From Azospirillum doebereinerae (GTDB taxonomy: Bacteria > Pseudomonadota > Alphaproteobacteria > Azospirillales > Azospirillaceae), in assembly GCF_003989665.1 (NCBI RefSeq), contig NZ_RZIJ01000041.1, positions 1 through 34,899 of the forward strand: 34,899 bases of DNA, in the 5' to 3' direction. Positions within the stretch are counted from its first letter, which is position 1; every line of letters starts with the position of its first letter. Shown piece after piece: positions 9,601 through 17,211 of the stretch. The translations under genes and the position numbers were made by a program. The notes beneath the pieces are model-generated. The model searched no databases and had not been told where the DNA came from. It saw nothing but the letters and a program-made list of their open reading frames with translations.

Positions 9601-10506
9601 TCAGCGCGGGGTATCGCCTTTGACCACGACGCGCATCAGAACGCGGCGGTGCTTGCCCATTTCGTAATTCGCGATGGCCCGGTGCAGCAGACAGCGGTTG
9701 TCCCAGAACACCAGATCGCCATGCCGCCATTTGTGGGTGTGGATGAACCGGTCCTGCGTGGCGTGTGCCAGCAACTCCTCCAGCAACGCGCGGCCCTCCT
9801 CCTCGGGCATGCCCTCGATGTGCGAACTGTACATGCCGATGTACAGGCTCTTGCGGCCGGTTTCCGGATGGGTGCGGACCAGCGGATGGGCGATCGGCGG
9901 GGCGGCGGCGATGTCCTCCTCGGTCGGCGGGGCGCTGCCGGTGTAGCGGCGCATGAACTCCAGGCTCTGCACCGTCTTCAGCCCGCCGATCCGCCGCTTG
10001 GTGTCCTCGGGCAGCGCGTCGTAGGCCTTGGTCATGTCGGCGAACTGGGTGTCGCCGCCGTCGGGCGGCAGTTCCACCGCCTGGAGCATCGTCAGCAGCG
10101 ACGGCTCGGGCAGGAACGACTTGTCGGTGTGCCAGAAATAGTTGGAACTGATGAAGGGCTTGGCCACCGGGTTGCCGACGGCGTCCAGATTGGTGATGGT
10201 GTGGACCGCGTCCCATTTCGACCCGTCGGCCAGCCGGATCATGTGGCCTTCGATGGGGCCGAACAGTTCGGCGAAGCGGTACATGCGCTCCTTGTCGAGG
10301 GACTGGTTGCGGATCACCAGCAGGTGATTCTCGCGGAAGGCCGTCCGCACCGCCTCCACCGTCGCCGGGTCGAGCGGCCGCGACAGGTCGAGCGTGTCGG
10401 TCTCGGCACCCAGGACTCCGGAAAGCCGCTGGAAGACGGGAGTCTCCGGGGACGTCGGAAGCGGGGTCCGGACGGCTGCGGCCGGCTGCGGGTGGGAGGT
10501 TTCCAT
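9601..10506 (-). CDS. TauD/TfdA-family Fe(II)/2-oxoglutarate dioxygenase
   Basis: A 301-residue oxygenase predicted to hydroxylate a small organic acid, sulfonate or ether using O2 and 2-oxoglutarate. The iron ligands are visible as His126 and Asp128 in WHTDKSF and His275 in LLHRA; Arg288 in the RRVLMR segment is placed to bind 2-oxoglutarate. Length and the GGDTQFADM segment are typical for the TauD/TfdA group. It is the last gene of the LysR-controlled operon, 36 bases after the ThuA-domain gene. Paired with an SsuABC/TauABC-type importer, it hints at a sulfonate or related acid as substrate, but TfdA relatives cleave many ethers and the substrate is unknown. Confidence 0.88.
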   Translation of the reverse strand: METSHPQPAAAVRTPLPTSPETPVFQRLSGVLGAETDTLDLSRPLDPATVEAVRTAFRENHLLVIRNQSLDKERMYRFAELFGPIEGHMIRLADGSKWDAVHTITNLDAVGNPVAKPFISSNYFWHTDKSFLPEPSLLTMLQAVELPPDGGDTQFADMTKAYDALPEDTKRRIGGLKTVQSLEFMRRYTGSAPPTEEDIAAAPPIAHPLVRTHPETGRKSLYIGMYSSHIEGMPEEEGRALLEELLAHATQDRFIHTHKWRHGDLVFWDNRCLLHRAIANYEMGKHRRVLMRVVVKGDTPR

Positions 10507-10542
10507 GGCGTCGGTCTCCTTGAACGGAAGGGTGATGAATGG

Positions 10543-11229
10543 TCAGAGGCGGCGTGCGGCCCACAGGGCGGCACGGGTCAGAATCTGCTGGTGGACCGGA
10601 TGCTCCAGGGTCGCGCGGTCGTGGCCGATGGTGTCGGTCACCGCGCGTCCGCGCCCGACCTCCCGCGCCCACAGCGCCGGCCACGCCCCGCCCTCTCCGG
10701 CTTCGACGGTCGCCAGCGGCACGACATCGGGCGCCAGGTCAAGGTCGCGGTAGGCCTCGTCGATCACCGTGAAGGCCGGCAGCCCGTCGGTGATCGGGTG
10801 CGGCGCGTCGGTCGGGCGCAGGGTGACCGGGCCGAGCGGCGGGTGGCCCGAGCGGCCCCACACCCAGGCGGCGCCCAGCAGATCGGCCCAGCCCGGCCAG
10901 TCGTCGAAACAGACCAGCGCCGTGTGCAGGCCAAGCAGCCCGCCGCCGCCGGTGACGAAGCGGGTCAGGCGTTCGCGCCCGTCCGGCGACAGCGAGAAGG
11001 CCCAGGCGTCCCGGTGCGGCGCGTATTTCTCGCTGCCCAGCATCCGCCAGCGCAGGGCGTAGACCGTGACTAGATCGAAGCCGCCGCGGTCGAGTTCCTC
11101 CAGTCCGCCCTCGATGTCCTCGGTGACGGTGGAGCGGATGCCGGCCCCGGCCAGCACCCCGTCCAGCGCCGGGGCGGCGTCGGCGAAGGGGTGGCCGATG
11201 CCGCCCGTCAGGATCAGGTTGCGGATCAT
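10543..11229 (-). CDS. ThuA-like domain protein
   Basis: A 228-residue protein with the class-I-glutamine-amidotransferase-like ThuA fold. Visible features are the N-terminal strand and turn LILTGGIGHPF (5-15) and the conserved GGGGLLGLHTA segment (about 94-104), followed by TDAPHPITDGLPAF, typical for the family. The biochemical role of ThuA proteins is poorly defined; the first was linked to trehalose and maltose use in rhizobia, and relatives accompany 3-keto-sugar metabolism. The gene is 5 bases after the SDR upstream, so it is certainly part of the operon. Cytoplasmic, since no signal peptide is visible. Confidence 0.78.
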   Translation of the reverse strand: MIRNLILTGGIGHPFADAAPALDGVLAGAGIRSTVTEDIEGGLEELDRGGFDLVTVYALRWRMLGSEKYAPHRDAWAFSLSPDGRERLTRFVTGGGGLLGLHTALVCFDDWPGWADLLGAAWVWGRSGHPPLGPVTLRPTDAPHPITDGLPAFTVIDEAYRDLDLAPDVVPLATVEAGEGGAWPALWAREVGRGRAVTDTIGHDRATLEHPVHQQILTRAALWAARRL

Positions 11230-11234
11230 GGCGG

Positions 11235-12008
11235 TCAGCGCGTCACCGTGGGTGCCCGCCGGGGCAGGTGCATCTTCAGGCTGAAGGACACGCCGCCGTC
11301 GACCATCAGATGCTGGCCGTGGATGTAGCGCGCCTTGTCCGACACCAGGAAGAGGACCGCGTCGGCGACGTCGTCGGCGGTGCCGAGCGAACGGGCCGGC
11401 ACGGCGCCGCCGCGCACCGCGCGCACCGAATCGTCGGCGTAGATCGGCGCCGACATCCCGGCGTCGATGAAGCCGGGGCCGACCGCGTTGACCCGCACGC
11501 CGCGCGGGGCGAAGGACAGGGCCATGTGCTCGGTCAGCAGCGCCACCGCCGCCTTGGTCGCCGGGTAGGCGCCGGCGTCCGGGCTGGGGGCGACGGCGTT
11601 CAGCGAGGTGATGTTGACGATGGCGCCCGACCCGCGCTCCGCCATCCGCCGCGCCACCGCGCGGGTGACGATGAAGGTGCCGGTGAGGTTCACGTCCACC
11701 ACCTTGCGGAAATCGGCGACGCTGTGCTCCAGCAGGTCGCCGAAACGGACGATGCCGGCGTTGTTGACCAGCACGTCGGGGCCGTCGCCGAAGGCCTCGC
11801 TCATCGCGGCGACGGCGGTCTCGATCTGCGCCTCGTCGGTCACGTCGGCCCGGAGGGCGAGGCTGCCGGGGATGCGCGCGGCCTCCGCCTCCAGCCCGGC
11901 GGCGTCGGTGTCGAGCAGGGCGACGCGATAGCCCTCGCCGGCCAGACGGCGCGCGATAGCGGCGCCCAGCCCCCCGCCGGCCCCGGTCACCAGAGCGGTC
12001 TTGGTCAT
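11235..12008 (-). CDS. SDR-family dehydrogenase (classical, complete active site)
   Basis: A 257-residue short-chain dehydrogenase/reductase. It has TGAGGGLG (8-15), NNAG (82-85), and the catalytic Asn107, Ser135, Tyr148 and Lys152. Asp33 after the second strand (LLDTD) suggests NAD over NADP. The start at 12008 is the only one giving the family N-terminus MTKTALVTGAGG. It lies 35 bases after another SDR gene. In the operon it probably oxidises an alcohol group of an intermediate; the exact substrate is not deducible. The C-terminal tail SLKMHLPRRAPTVTR extends about 15 residues past the usual end. Confidence 0.87.
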   Translation of the reverse strand: MTKTALVTGAGGGLGAAIARRLAGEGYRVALLDTDAAGLEAEAARIPGSLALRADVTDEAQIETAVAAMSEAFGDGPDVLVNNAGIVRFGDLLEHSVADFRKVVDVNLTGTFIVTRAVARRMAERGSGAIVNITSLNAVAPSPDAGAYPATKAAVALLTEHMALSFAPRGVRVNAVGPGFIDAGMSAPIYADDSVRAVRGGAVPARSLGTADDVADAVLFLVSDKARYIHGQHLMVDGGVSFSLKMHLPRRAPTVTR

Positions 12009-12043
12009 GGAAACATCCTTCCCAGAAGAAGAGTGGGCGCGCG

Positions 12044-12832
12044 TCACAGCGCGCTCTGGACGATGCCGCCGTCCACGGGAATGGCGGTGCCGGTGATGTA
12101 GGCGGCGCGTTCGGAGCCGAGGAAGACGATCAGGTCGGCGATCTCCTCCGGCGTGCCGAAGCGACCGAGCGGGATCCCGTCGGCGATGCCGGCCGCCGCC
12201 GCCTCCGCCGAAACGCCCTGCCCCGCCGCGCGGGCGCCGACGACCTGCCGCATCCGGTCGGTCGCGGTCCAGCCGGGGCAGACGGTGTTGACGAGGATGC
12301 CCTCGGGCGCCAATTGCGTCGCCATCGTCTTCGCCCAGCCGAGCGCGCCGAGCCGCAGGCTGTTGGACAGCATCAGCTCGCCGATGGGCTGCTTCACGGA
12401 GTAGGAGCTGATGTTGACGATCCGTCCCCAGCCCTGGCGGCGCATGTGTGGCAGCGCGGCGCGGGTGGCGTTGACCGCCGACATCAGGGTCAGGCGGAAG
12501 GCGGCCTCCCAATCGGCCTCGTCCAGCGTGTCGGACAGGCCGGGCTTGGGGCCGGCGGCGTTGTTGACCAAGATGTGGATTGTGCCCAGCGCGGCGGCGG
12601 CTTCCTCGACCAGCCGCTCGACGTCGGCCGGATCGCCGACGTCGGCGCGGACGGCCAGCACCGGCACGCCGGTGGCGGCGAGCGCGGCGCGGGCGGCTTC
12701 CAGCCGTTCGGCGTTGCGTCCGCAGATGGCGACGGCGGCGCCCTCGCGGGCGAAGCCGAGCGCGGCGGCCCGGCCGATCCCCTGGCTGCCGCCGAGCACC
12801 AGCGCGACCTTGCCCTTCAGTCCGAGATCCAT
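12044..12832 (-). CDS. Atypical SDR-fold protein lacking the YxxxK motif
   Basis: A 262-residue protein with an SDR Rossmann fold: LGGSQGIG (13-20), NNAA (90-93) and Ser143 in ISSYS. Where the family has Tyr-x3-Lys, 13 residues after the serine, this protein has Ser156 and Arg160 (LSNSLRLGALGWAKT). Both catalytic residues are therefore missing, although the cofactor-binding part and C-terminal VDGG are intact. Some annotated 3-oxoacyl-reductase-like SDRs share this SNxLR form. It may bind cofactor and regulate, or use another proton donor. An ATG at 12847 would add five residues; I prefer 12832, where the family N-terminus MDLGLKGKVALV begins, preceded by AAGG. Confidence 0.85.
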   Translation of the reverse strand: MDLGLKGKVALVLGGSQGIGRAAALGFAREGAAVAICGRNAERLEAARAALAATGVPVLAVRADVGDPADVERLVEEAAAALGTIHILVNNAAGPKPGLSDTLDEADWEAAFRLTLMSAVNATRAALPHMRRQGWGRIVNISSYSVKQPIGELMLSNSLRLGALGWAKTMATQLAPEGILVNTVCPGWTATDRMRQVVGARAAGQGVSAEAAAAGIADGIPLGRFGTPEEIADLIVFLGSERAAYITGTAIPVDGGIVQSAL

Positions 12833-12879
12833 GGGTTCTGCCTTCATGTGCGGGCTTCGTGTGCGGGCTGTGCGGCGGC

Positions 12880-13437
12880 TCAGCCGCGCGGGTTCCTGGT
12901 GACGACCGTCTTGGCGTCGGGCTGGAAGTAGCAGCGCTCCGTCTTGTAGGTGCCGCTCGCCACGGTGATCCCCCAGCTGTCGTCGGTCAGCGCCATGAAG
13001 CCGTGGATGTCGGCCGGCGGCGCGATCACCGCGCTGTCGCCGGGCTCCAGCACCCGGTCCTCGATCACCGTCAGGTCGGCGAAGCCCTCGACCGAGCCGT
13101 CGTCGCGCCGCTCGTAGACGGTGTGCTGCACCCGGCCCCGGTAGATCGCCATGCTTTCCCAATTGCCGTGGTCGTGGACCGGGATCGGCTTGCCCTTGGG
13201 CAGCTCGAACAGCAGGATCGACAGGTCGCCGTCGTAGTAGAGATACTGCGAGTTGGCGACGTGGTTGCCGGTGCGCGGCACGCCGGCCTCGCGCAGATCC
13301 GGGCGGGCGACCAGCGCGGCGAAGGGGGCTTGCAGGGCGGCGGTCAGCTTGGCGGTGTCGTGACCGTGAGCCTCGATCGCCTGGAGAACCGCCTGGGCGC
13401 AGGCGCGGATGACGGACGCGGCCTCCGGATTGGCCAT
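12880..13437 (-). CDS. Cysteine-dioxygenase-like cupin protein
   Basis: A 185-residue cupin of the cysteine dioxygenase/3-mercaptopropionate dioxygenase type, expected to be a mononuclear iron enzyme that adds O2 to a thiol or related group. The iron-binding first cupin motif is PVHDHGNWESMAIYRG, with His in HDH at about 101 and 103, and the third histidine is in ADIHGF at about 151. The length is close to bacterial thiol dioxygenases (about 190-200). The ATG at 13437 follows a GGAAAGGAAG-type ribosome site. It lies 17 bases after the TIM-barrel gene. In this operon it may act on an organosulfur intermediate; a purely carbon substrate is possible because CDO-like cupins are diverse. Confidence 0.82.
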   Translation of the reverse strand: MANPEAASVIRACAQAVLQAIEAHGHDTAKLTAALQAPFAALVARPDLREAGVPRTGNHVANSQYLYYDGDLSILLFELPKGKPIPVHDHGNWESMAIYRGRVQHTVYERRDDGSVEGFADLTVIEDRVLEPGDSAVIAPPADIHGFMALTDDSWGITVASGTYKTERCYFQPDAKTVVTRNPRG

Positions 13438-13454
13438 GGTGGAGCTTCCTTTCC

Positions 13455-14261
13455 TCAGAGGGTCGCCAGCAGGCGGCGGGTCGCGGCGACGGCGCGGGCG
13501 ACGCGGGCGGGGGCATCCACGCTGCGCGCCAACGTCGCCGTCGGGATTTCCAGGGCCAGCGGCAGGCCGGGGGGCAGCGCGCGCAGCAGCCCGGCCAGAT
13601 CGATGCCGCCCTCGCCGGGAAACAGCCGCTCCTTCACCGCGACGTGCAGCAGGGAGTCGCGGTCGTCCGCATAGGCCGCCGGGGCGTCGCACAGGTGCAT
13701 GTAGGCGAAACGCGCCGGTTCCACGGCGGCCACGTCGGCGGGGGTTCCGCCCGAGCGGTGGTAATGCAGCGCGTCCAGCGCGATGCCCATGCTCGGCCGG
13801 TCGATCCGGTCGAGCAGGGCGGCGGCGGCGGTGACGCTGGGAACGCTCATCCACGAAACGAATTCGAACTGCACGGTCAGGCCGAAGCCGGCCGCGTCGT
13901 CGCACAGCCGCCCCAGCCGCGCCGCCAGCCGTCCCGGATCGGGGTCGTCCCCGGTCGCCAGCGCATGGCGGGCGCCCAGTTCCGCCGCGACCTCCAGGAA
14001 GGGTCGGAAGGCGTCGAGGTCGGTGTGCGGCAGGACGCGCGCGGTGTTGGCGTCGAGCGCCGTGACGCCGGTGTCGGCCATCCGGCGCTTCATCTCCCGC
14101 CGCAGGGACGGATCGGCCAGCAGCGGCATCGGCTCGCCGTCCGGCTGCCCGCCGAGCAGGCGGAGGCCGACATGGGCGCAGCCGGCCTCCGCCGCGACGC
14201 TCACCATGTCCGGCGGCGACAGCTCCGGCACGGTGTAGTAGGAGAGCGAGAGCGGGTTCAT
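13455..14261 (-). CDS. Sugar-phosphate-isomerase/epimerase-like TIM-barrel protein
   Basis: A 268-residue xylose-isomerase-like TIM barrel (AP_endonuc_2 fold). The expected metal ligands can be placed at Glu133 (VQFEFVSW), Asp163 (ALDALHYH), His189 (YMHLCD) and Glu238 (LALEIPT), so the divalent-metal site is complete. Members isomerise or epimerise sugars and keto-sugars or dehydrate inosose and 3-dehydroshikimate. The ATG at 14261 overlaps the stop of the upstream SDR as ATGA. Substrate unknown; the pairing with SDRs and a ThuA protein is reminiscent of keto-sugar or cyclitol pathways, but this is inference only. Confidence 0.86.
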   Translation of the reverse strand: MNPLSLSYYTVPELSPPDMVSVAAEAGCAHVGLRLLGGQPDGEPMPLLADPSLRREMKRRMADTGVTALDANTARVLPHTDLDAFRPFLEVAAELGARHALATGDDPDPGRLAARLGRLCDDAAGFGLTVQFEFVSWMSVPSVTAAAALLDRIDRPSMGIALDALHYHRSGGTPADVAAVEPARFAYMHLCDAPAAYADDRDSLLHVAVKERLFPGEGGIDLAGLLRALPPGLPLALEIPTATLARSVDAPARVARAVAATRRLLATL

Positions 14262-15091
14262 TCCCCGGCCCCCGCCCCGGTCCCTGCACGGCGCGGCGCC
14301 GGGCGCACCCCGCCGTACTGCGCCCAGGTGGAGGCGACGTGCCAACCGGCGTCCACCACCAGATTGACCCCGGTGATCGCGGAGGCGCGGCTCGACGCCA
14401 GGAACTCGATGGTTTCGGCCACCTCGTTCGGCTCGACGATGCGGCCGAGCGCGGTGAACTCCGCCGGGTCGGCGGCGTAGCGGCCGGATTTGATGCGCTC
14501 GGCCACGCGCGGCACCAGGGTCGAGCCGGGGGAGACGGCGTTGACCCGCACCCCGGCCCGTCCCCATTCCCCGGCCAGATTCAGCGTCAGGCTGACCACC
14601 GCCGCCTTGCTCGACGCGTAGGCGTGGACCGGAACCGAGCCGATGGCGGCGATCGACGCGATGTTGACGATGCTGCCCCTCCCCTGCTCCGCCATGCGCG
14701 TGCCGAAGGCGCGGTTGGCGTAGTAGGTGCCGGTCAGGTTGATGTGGACCGTGCGTTCCCACACCTCCAGCGGCAACTGCGCTGGCGGCAGCACGTCCTG
14801 GAACACGGCGGCGGCGACCACCAGGGCGGTGACCGGGCCGTGCGCCGCCGTGATAGCGGCGCAGGCGGCCTCCACCGCGTCGGCGTCGGCGATGTCCAAC
14901 TCCACGGCGGTGGCCGGGGCGGTGACGGCGATCCCCGCCGCCACCCGTTCGGCCGAGGCCACGTCCTTGTCGGCGACGACGACCCGCCAGCCGCGTTCGG
15001 CCATCAGCCGGGCGGTCGCCGCGCCGATGCCGTTGCCGCCGCCGATGACGACCGCCAGATCACCGTGCCCGGTCCTGGTGTTTCCGGTCAT
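14258..15091 (-). CDS. SDR-family dehydrogenase
   Basis: A 277-residue short-chain dehydrogenase with GGGNGIG (17-23), Ser146, Tyr158 and Lys162, so the active site is complete. The usual NNAG segment is altered to VAAAV (92-96). Asp41 after the second strand (VVVADKD) favours NAD. The C-terminal 25 residues (QYGGVRPAPRRAGTGAGAGE) are an extension rich in Pro, Arg and Gly with no clear family counterpart. The ATG at 15091 is 14 bases after the binding-protein stop. Together with the two SDRs further downstream it gives the operon three SDR-fold proteins, suggesting stepwise oxidation of hydroxyl groups in the substrate. Confidence 0.87.
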   Translation of the reverse strand: MTGNTRTGHGDLAVVIGGGNGIGAATARLMAERGWRVVVADKDVASAERVAAGIAVTAPATAVELDIADADAVEAACAAITAAHGPVTALVVAAAVFQDVLPPAQLPLEVWERTVHINLTGTYYANRAFGTRMAEQGRGSIVNIASIAAIGSVPVHAYASSKAAVVSLTLNLAGEWGRAGVRVNAVSPGSTLVPRVAERIKSGRYAADPAEFTALGRIVEPNEVAETIEFLASSRASAITGVNLVVDAGWHVASTWAQYGGVRPAPRRAGTGAGAGE

Positions 15092-15105
15092 GGTCGGGGC
15101 ATCCT

Positions 15106-16083
15106 TCACTTGCGCAGGTCGGCGGCGAGGAAGGAATTGTCGAGCACCTTGGACCAGTCCACCGGACCGGACCACTCGCCCAGGCGCTCCATGCCCTTGA
15201 CCCAGATGTTCAGGGCGTCCATGTCGAACTCGCCCTGGCTCCAGTACTTGATGTCGGCCATCCGCTTCATGGAGATGGTGGCGACGTTCAGCGGCAGGGT
15301 GTCGCCGTAGCGCTTGGAGACCATCTTCGCGGCCTCCTCCGGGTTCTCGTAGATGAAGTTGACCGCCGAGCGCCACGCGGCGAGCAACCCGCGCAGTTGC
15401 TCCGGGTTTTTGCGCATGAAGTCGCCGGTGGCGACGCCGACCGTCGGCGTCATCGACGGCAGGTTCTCCAGCGAGAAGGCGACCTTGTAGCGGTCCTTGC
15501 GGGCGCTGTAGAGCGGCTCCAGGATCAGCGCGGCGTCCACCCCGCCCTGCTCCAGCGCCGACAGGCCGGAGCCGACCGAGCCGAGCGCCACCATGTCGGC
15601 CTTGCCGGGGTAGCCGGCGGCCTCGAAGGCCATGTTGACCAGCAGCTCGCCCGAGGATTTCGGCGCGGTGATGCCGACCTTCTTGCCGACCAGATCCTTG
15701 ATCGAGGAGATGCCGCTGTCCGGCCGGGTCACCCACAGCAGGTCGTCGACCCGGCGGATGGCGGTGTGGACGATGCGGATGTCCATCCCCTGCTTGATGC
15801 CGGCCAGCGCCGTGGAGGTGCTGACGATGCCGTAACCGAGACCGCCGCCCACCATGTTGCGGATTCCGGTCCCGCCGCCGACCGAGCTCATCACGTCGGT
15901 GACGTCGACGCCGTTCCTGGCGTAGTCGCCCCGCTCCAGGGCCACGGCGATGGGGGCGGTGTTCAGCAGGGCGCCGTAATGCGACGCCATGATCTCCAGC
16001 GCCTGGGCCGGCGGCGTGGCGAGCAGCGCGCCGAGCAGCGGCACGGCCGCGAGCGCCCGGGTCAGATGACGGGTGATGGTCAT
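15106..16083 (-). CDS. ABC transporter substrate-binding protein, NMT1/SsuA/TauA type
   Basis: A 325-residue periplasmic binding protein. A Sec signal peptide is visible: Arg at 5 and 9, hydrophobic core AAVPLLGALLATPP and cleavage near ALA/LE at about residue 28. The mature protein has the family pattern ALERGDYARNGVDVTDV, MVGGGLGYGIVSTSTALAGIKQGMD (in parts) and SSGELLVNMAFEAAGY, typical for binders of sulfonates, taurine, thiamine precursors or aromatic acids. The ATG overlaps the amidohydrolase stop as ATGA. Placing the binding-protein gene among the enzymes and not beside the permease is unusual but it surely belongs to the same importer. Confidence 0.88.
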   Translation of the reverse strand: MTITRHLTRALAAVPLLGALLATPPAQALEIMASHYGALLNTAPIAVALERGDYARNGVDVTDVMSSVGGGTGIRNMVGGGLGYGIVSTSTALAGIKQGMDIRIVHTAIRRVDDLLWVTRPDSGISSIKDLVGKKVGITAPKSSGELLVNMAFEAAGYPGKADMVALGSVGSGLSALEQGGVDAALILEPLYSARKDRYKVAFSLENLPSMTPTVGVATGDFMRKNPEQLRGLLAAWRSAVNFIYENPEEAAKMVSKRYGDTLPLNVATISMKRMADIKYWSQGEFDMDALNIWVKGMERLGEWSGPVDWSKVLDNSFLAADLRK

Positions 16084-17123
16084 GGCGTTCCTCCCTCGAT
16101 TTGATTTTTGGCCTGGATTGGGGCCGGCATTTTCCGCAGCAGGCGGCGCGCGTTGTCGGCCAGCGTCGGGGACACGGCGCCGTGATGGCCGTCCTCGGGC
16201 TGGTCCCAGCCGGCGAAGTTGGTGCCGAAGACCAGCCGCTCCGGTCCGACGATCTGGGTCAGCAGGGCCAGCGCGCGGTCGTCGTTCAGATGCGTGTCGA
16301 ACCACAGGCGGGCCATCGCCTCCTCGAAGGCGCCGTCCTTCTTCATCGCCTGCGTCGCCCAGGGGCGTTTCATGCCGGCCTGGGCCAAGCGCCCGGCGGT
16401 GAAGGCCGCCGCCCCGCCGCCGTGGCTGATCCACACGTCGAGCTTCGGATGACGCTCCAGCACGCCGCCGAAGATCAGGGTCGCGACGGCGATGGTCTCC
16501 TGCGCGGCGAAGCCGATGATGACGTCGAGGTCGAAGCGCTTCAGCGCCGGATCGCCCGGCGGCCCGTCGATGCCGGCCGGGGCCGGGTGCAGGAACAGCG
16601 GCACGTCGAGCTTGACGAAAGCCTCGTAGAGCGGGTCGAAGGCCGGGCTGTGCAGCGGCTCGCCCGCGAACTCCGTGCCGGTGGCGGCGCCCCAGAGGCC
16701 AAGCTCGCTCACGGAGCGTTCCAGTTCCTCCCGCGCCGCCATCGGGTCCTGCATCGGCAGGGCGGCCAGACCGCCGAGCTTGCCGGGGTAGCGGTTGACC
16801 AGCTCCGCCAGCGCGTCGTTGTGGCGCCGGCAGAAGGACACCGCCGAGGGGACGTCGATGTGGTGGAAGTAGTTCAGCGGGCTGGCCGACAGAACCTGGA
16901 AGTCGATGCCGGCCTTCTCCATCCGCTGGAGCCGCAGCTCCGGGTCGGTGAAGGGGCTGTTGGCGTGGCGCACCCCGCTCAGCCGGTAGTTGCCGACGCG
17001 GTACCAGGGCAGGCCGTTCTCATCCACGCCGTGCTCCGGGCCATGGACCCCGGCGGCGCCGTTGGTGGCCTCCAGCCGGACATGGGCGTGAACGTCGATC
17101 AGTGTGGCGGTCTCGATGGGCAT
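16080..17123 (-). CDS. Amidohydrolase-2 family enzyme (ACMSD/PDC-lactonase-like)
   Basis: A 347-residue metal-dependent TIM-barrel enzyme of the amidohydrolase-related family, whose members decarboxylate aromatic acids or hydrolyse lactones. Metal ligands are visible as His12 and His14 (DVHAHV), His179 (LFLHPAP) and His234 (WISHGGG). At the position where most relatives have the catalytic Asp, in a G-T/S-D motif, this protein has Asn302 (VFGTNFAGWDQP), with Asp307 nearby. The ATG at 17123 lies 88 bases after the permease stop, the largest gap in the operon. It probably carries out the first C-C or ring-opening step, since it is the first enzyme gene; that ordering argument is weak. Confidence 0.85.
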   Translation of the reverse strand: MPIETATLIDVHAHVRLEATNGAAGVHGPEHGVDENGLPWYRVGNYRLSGVRHANSPFTDPELRLQRMEKAGIDFQVLSASPLNYFHHIDVPSAVSFCRRHNDALAELVNRYPGKLGGLAALPMQDPMAAREELERSVSELGLWGAATGTEFAGEPLHSPAFDPLYEAFVKLDVPLFLHPAPAGIDGPPGDPALKRFDLDVIIGFAAQETIAVATLIFGGVLERHPKLDVWISHGGGAAAFTAGRLAQAGMKRPWATQAMKKDGAFEEAMARLWFDTHLNDDRALALLTQIVGPERLVFGTNFAGWDQPEDGHHGAVSPTLADNARRLLRKMPAPIQAKNQIEGGTP

Positions 17124-17211
17124 GACGGGGTCCTTCCCGCGCCTCGGGCGGCGGGTTCGGGTGAAAGGGGATGACGATGCCGACCGGCCGGTGTCGCCCG
17201 GAGGCGGAAGT

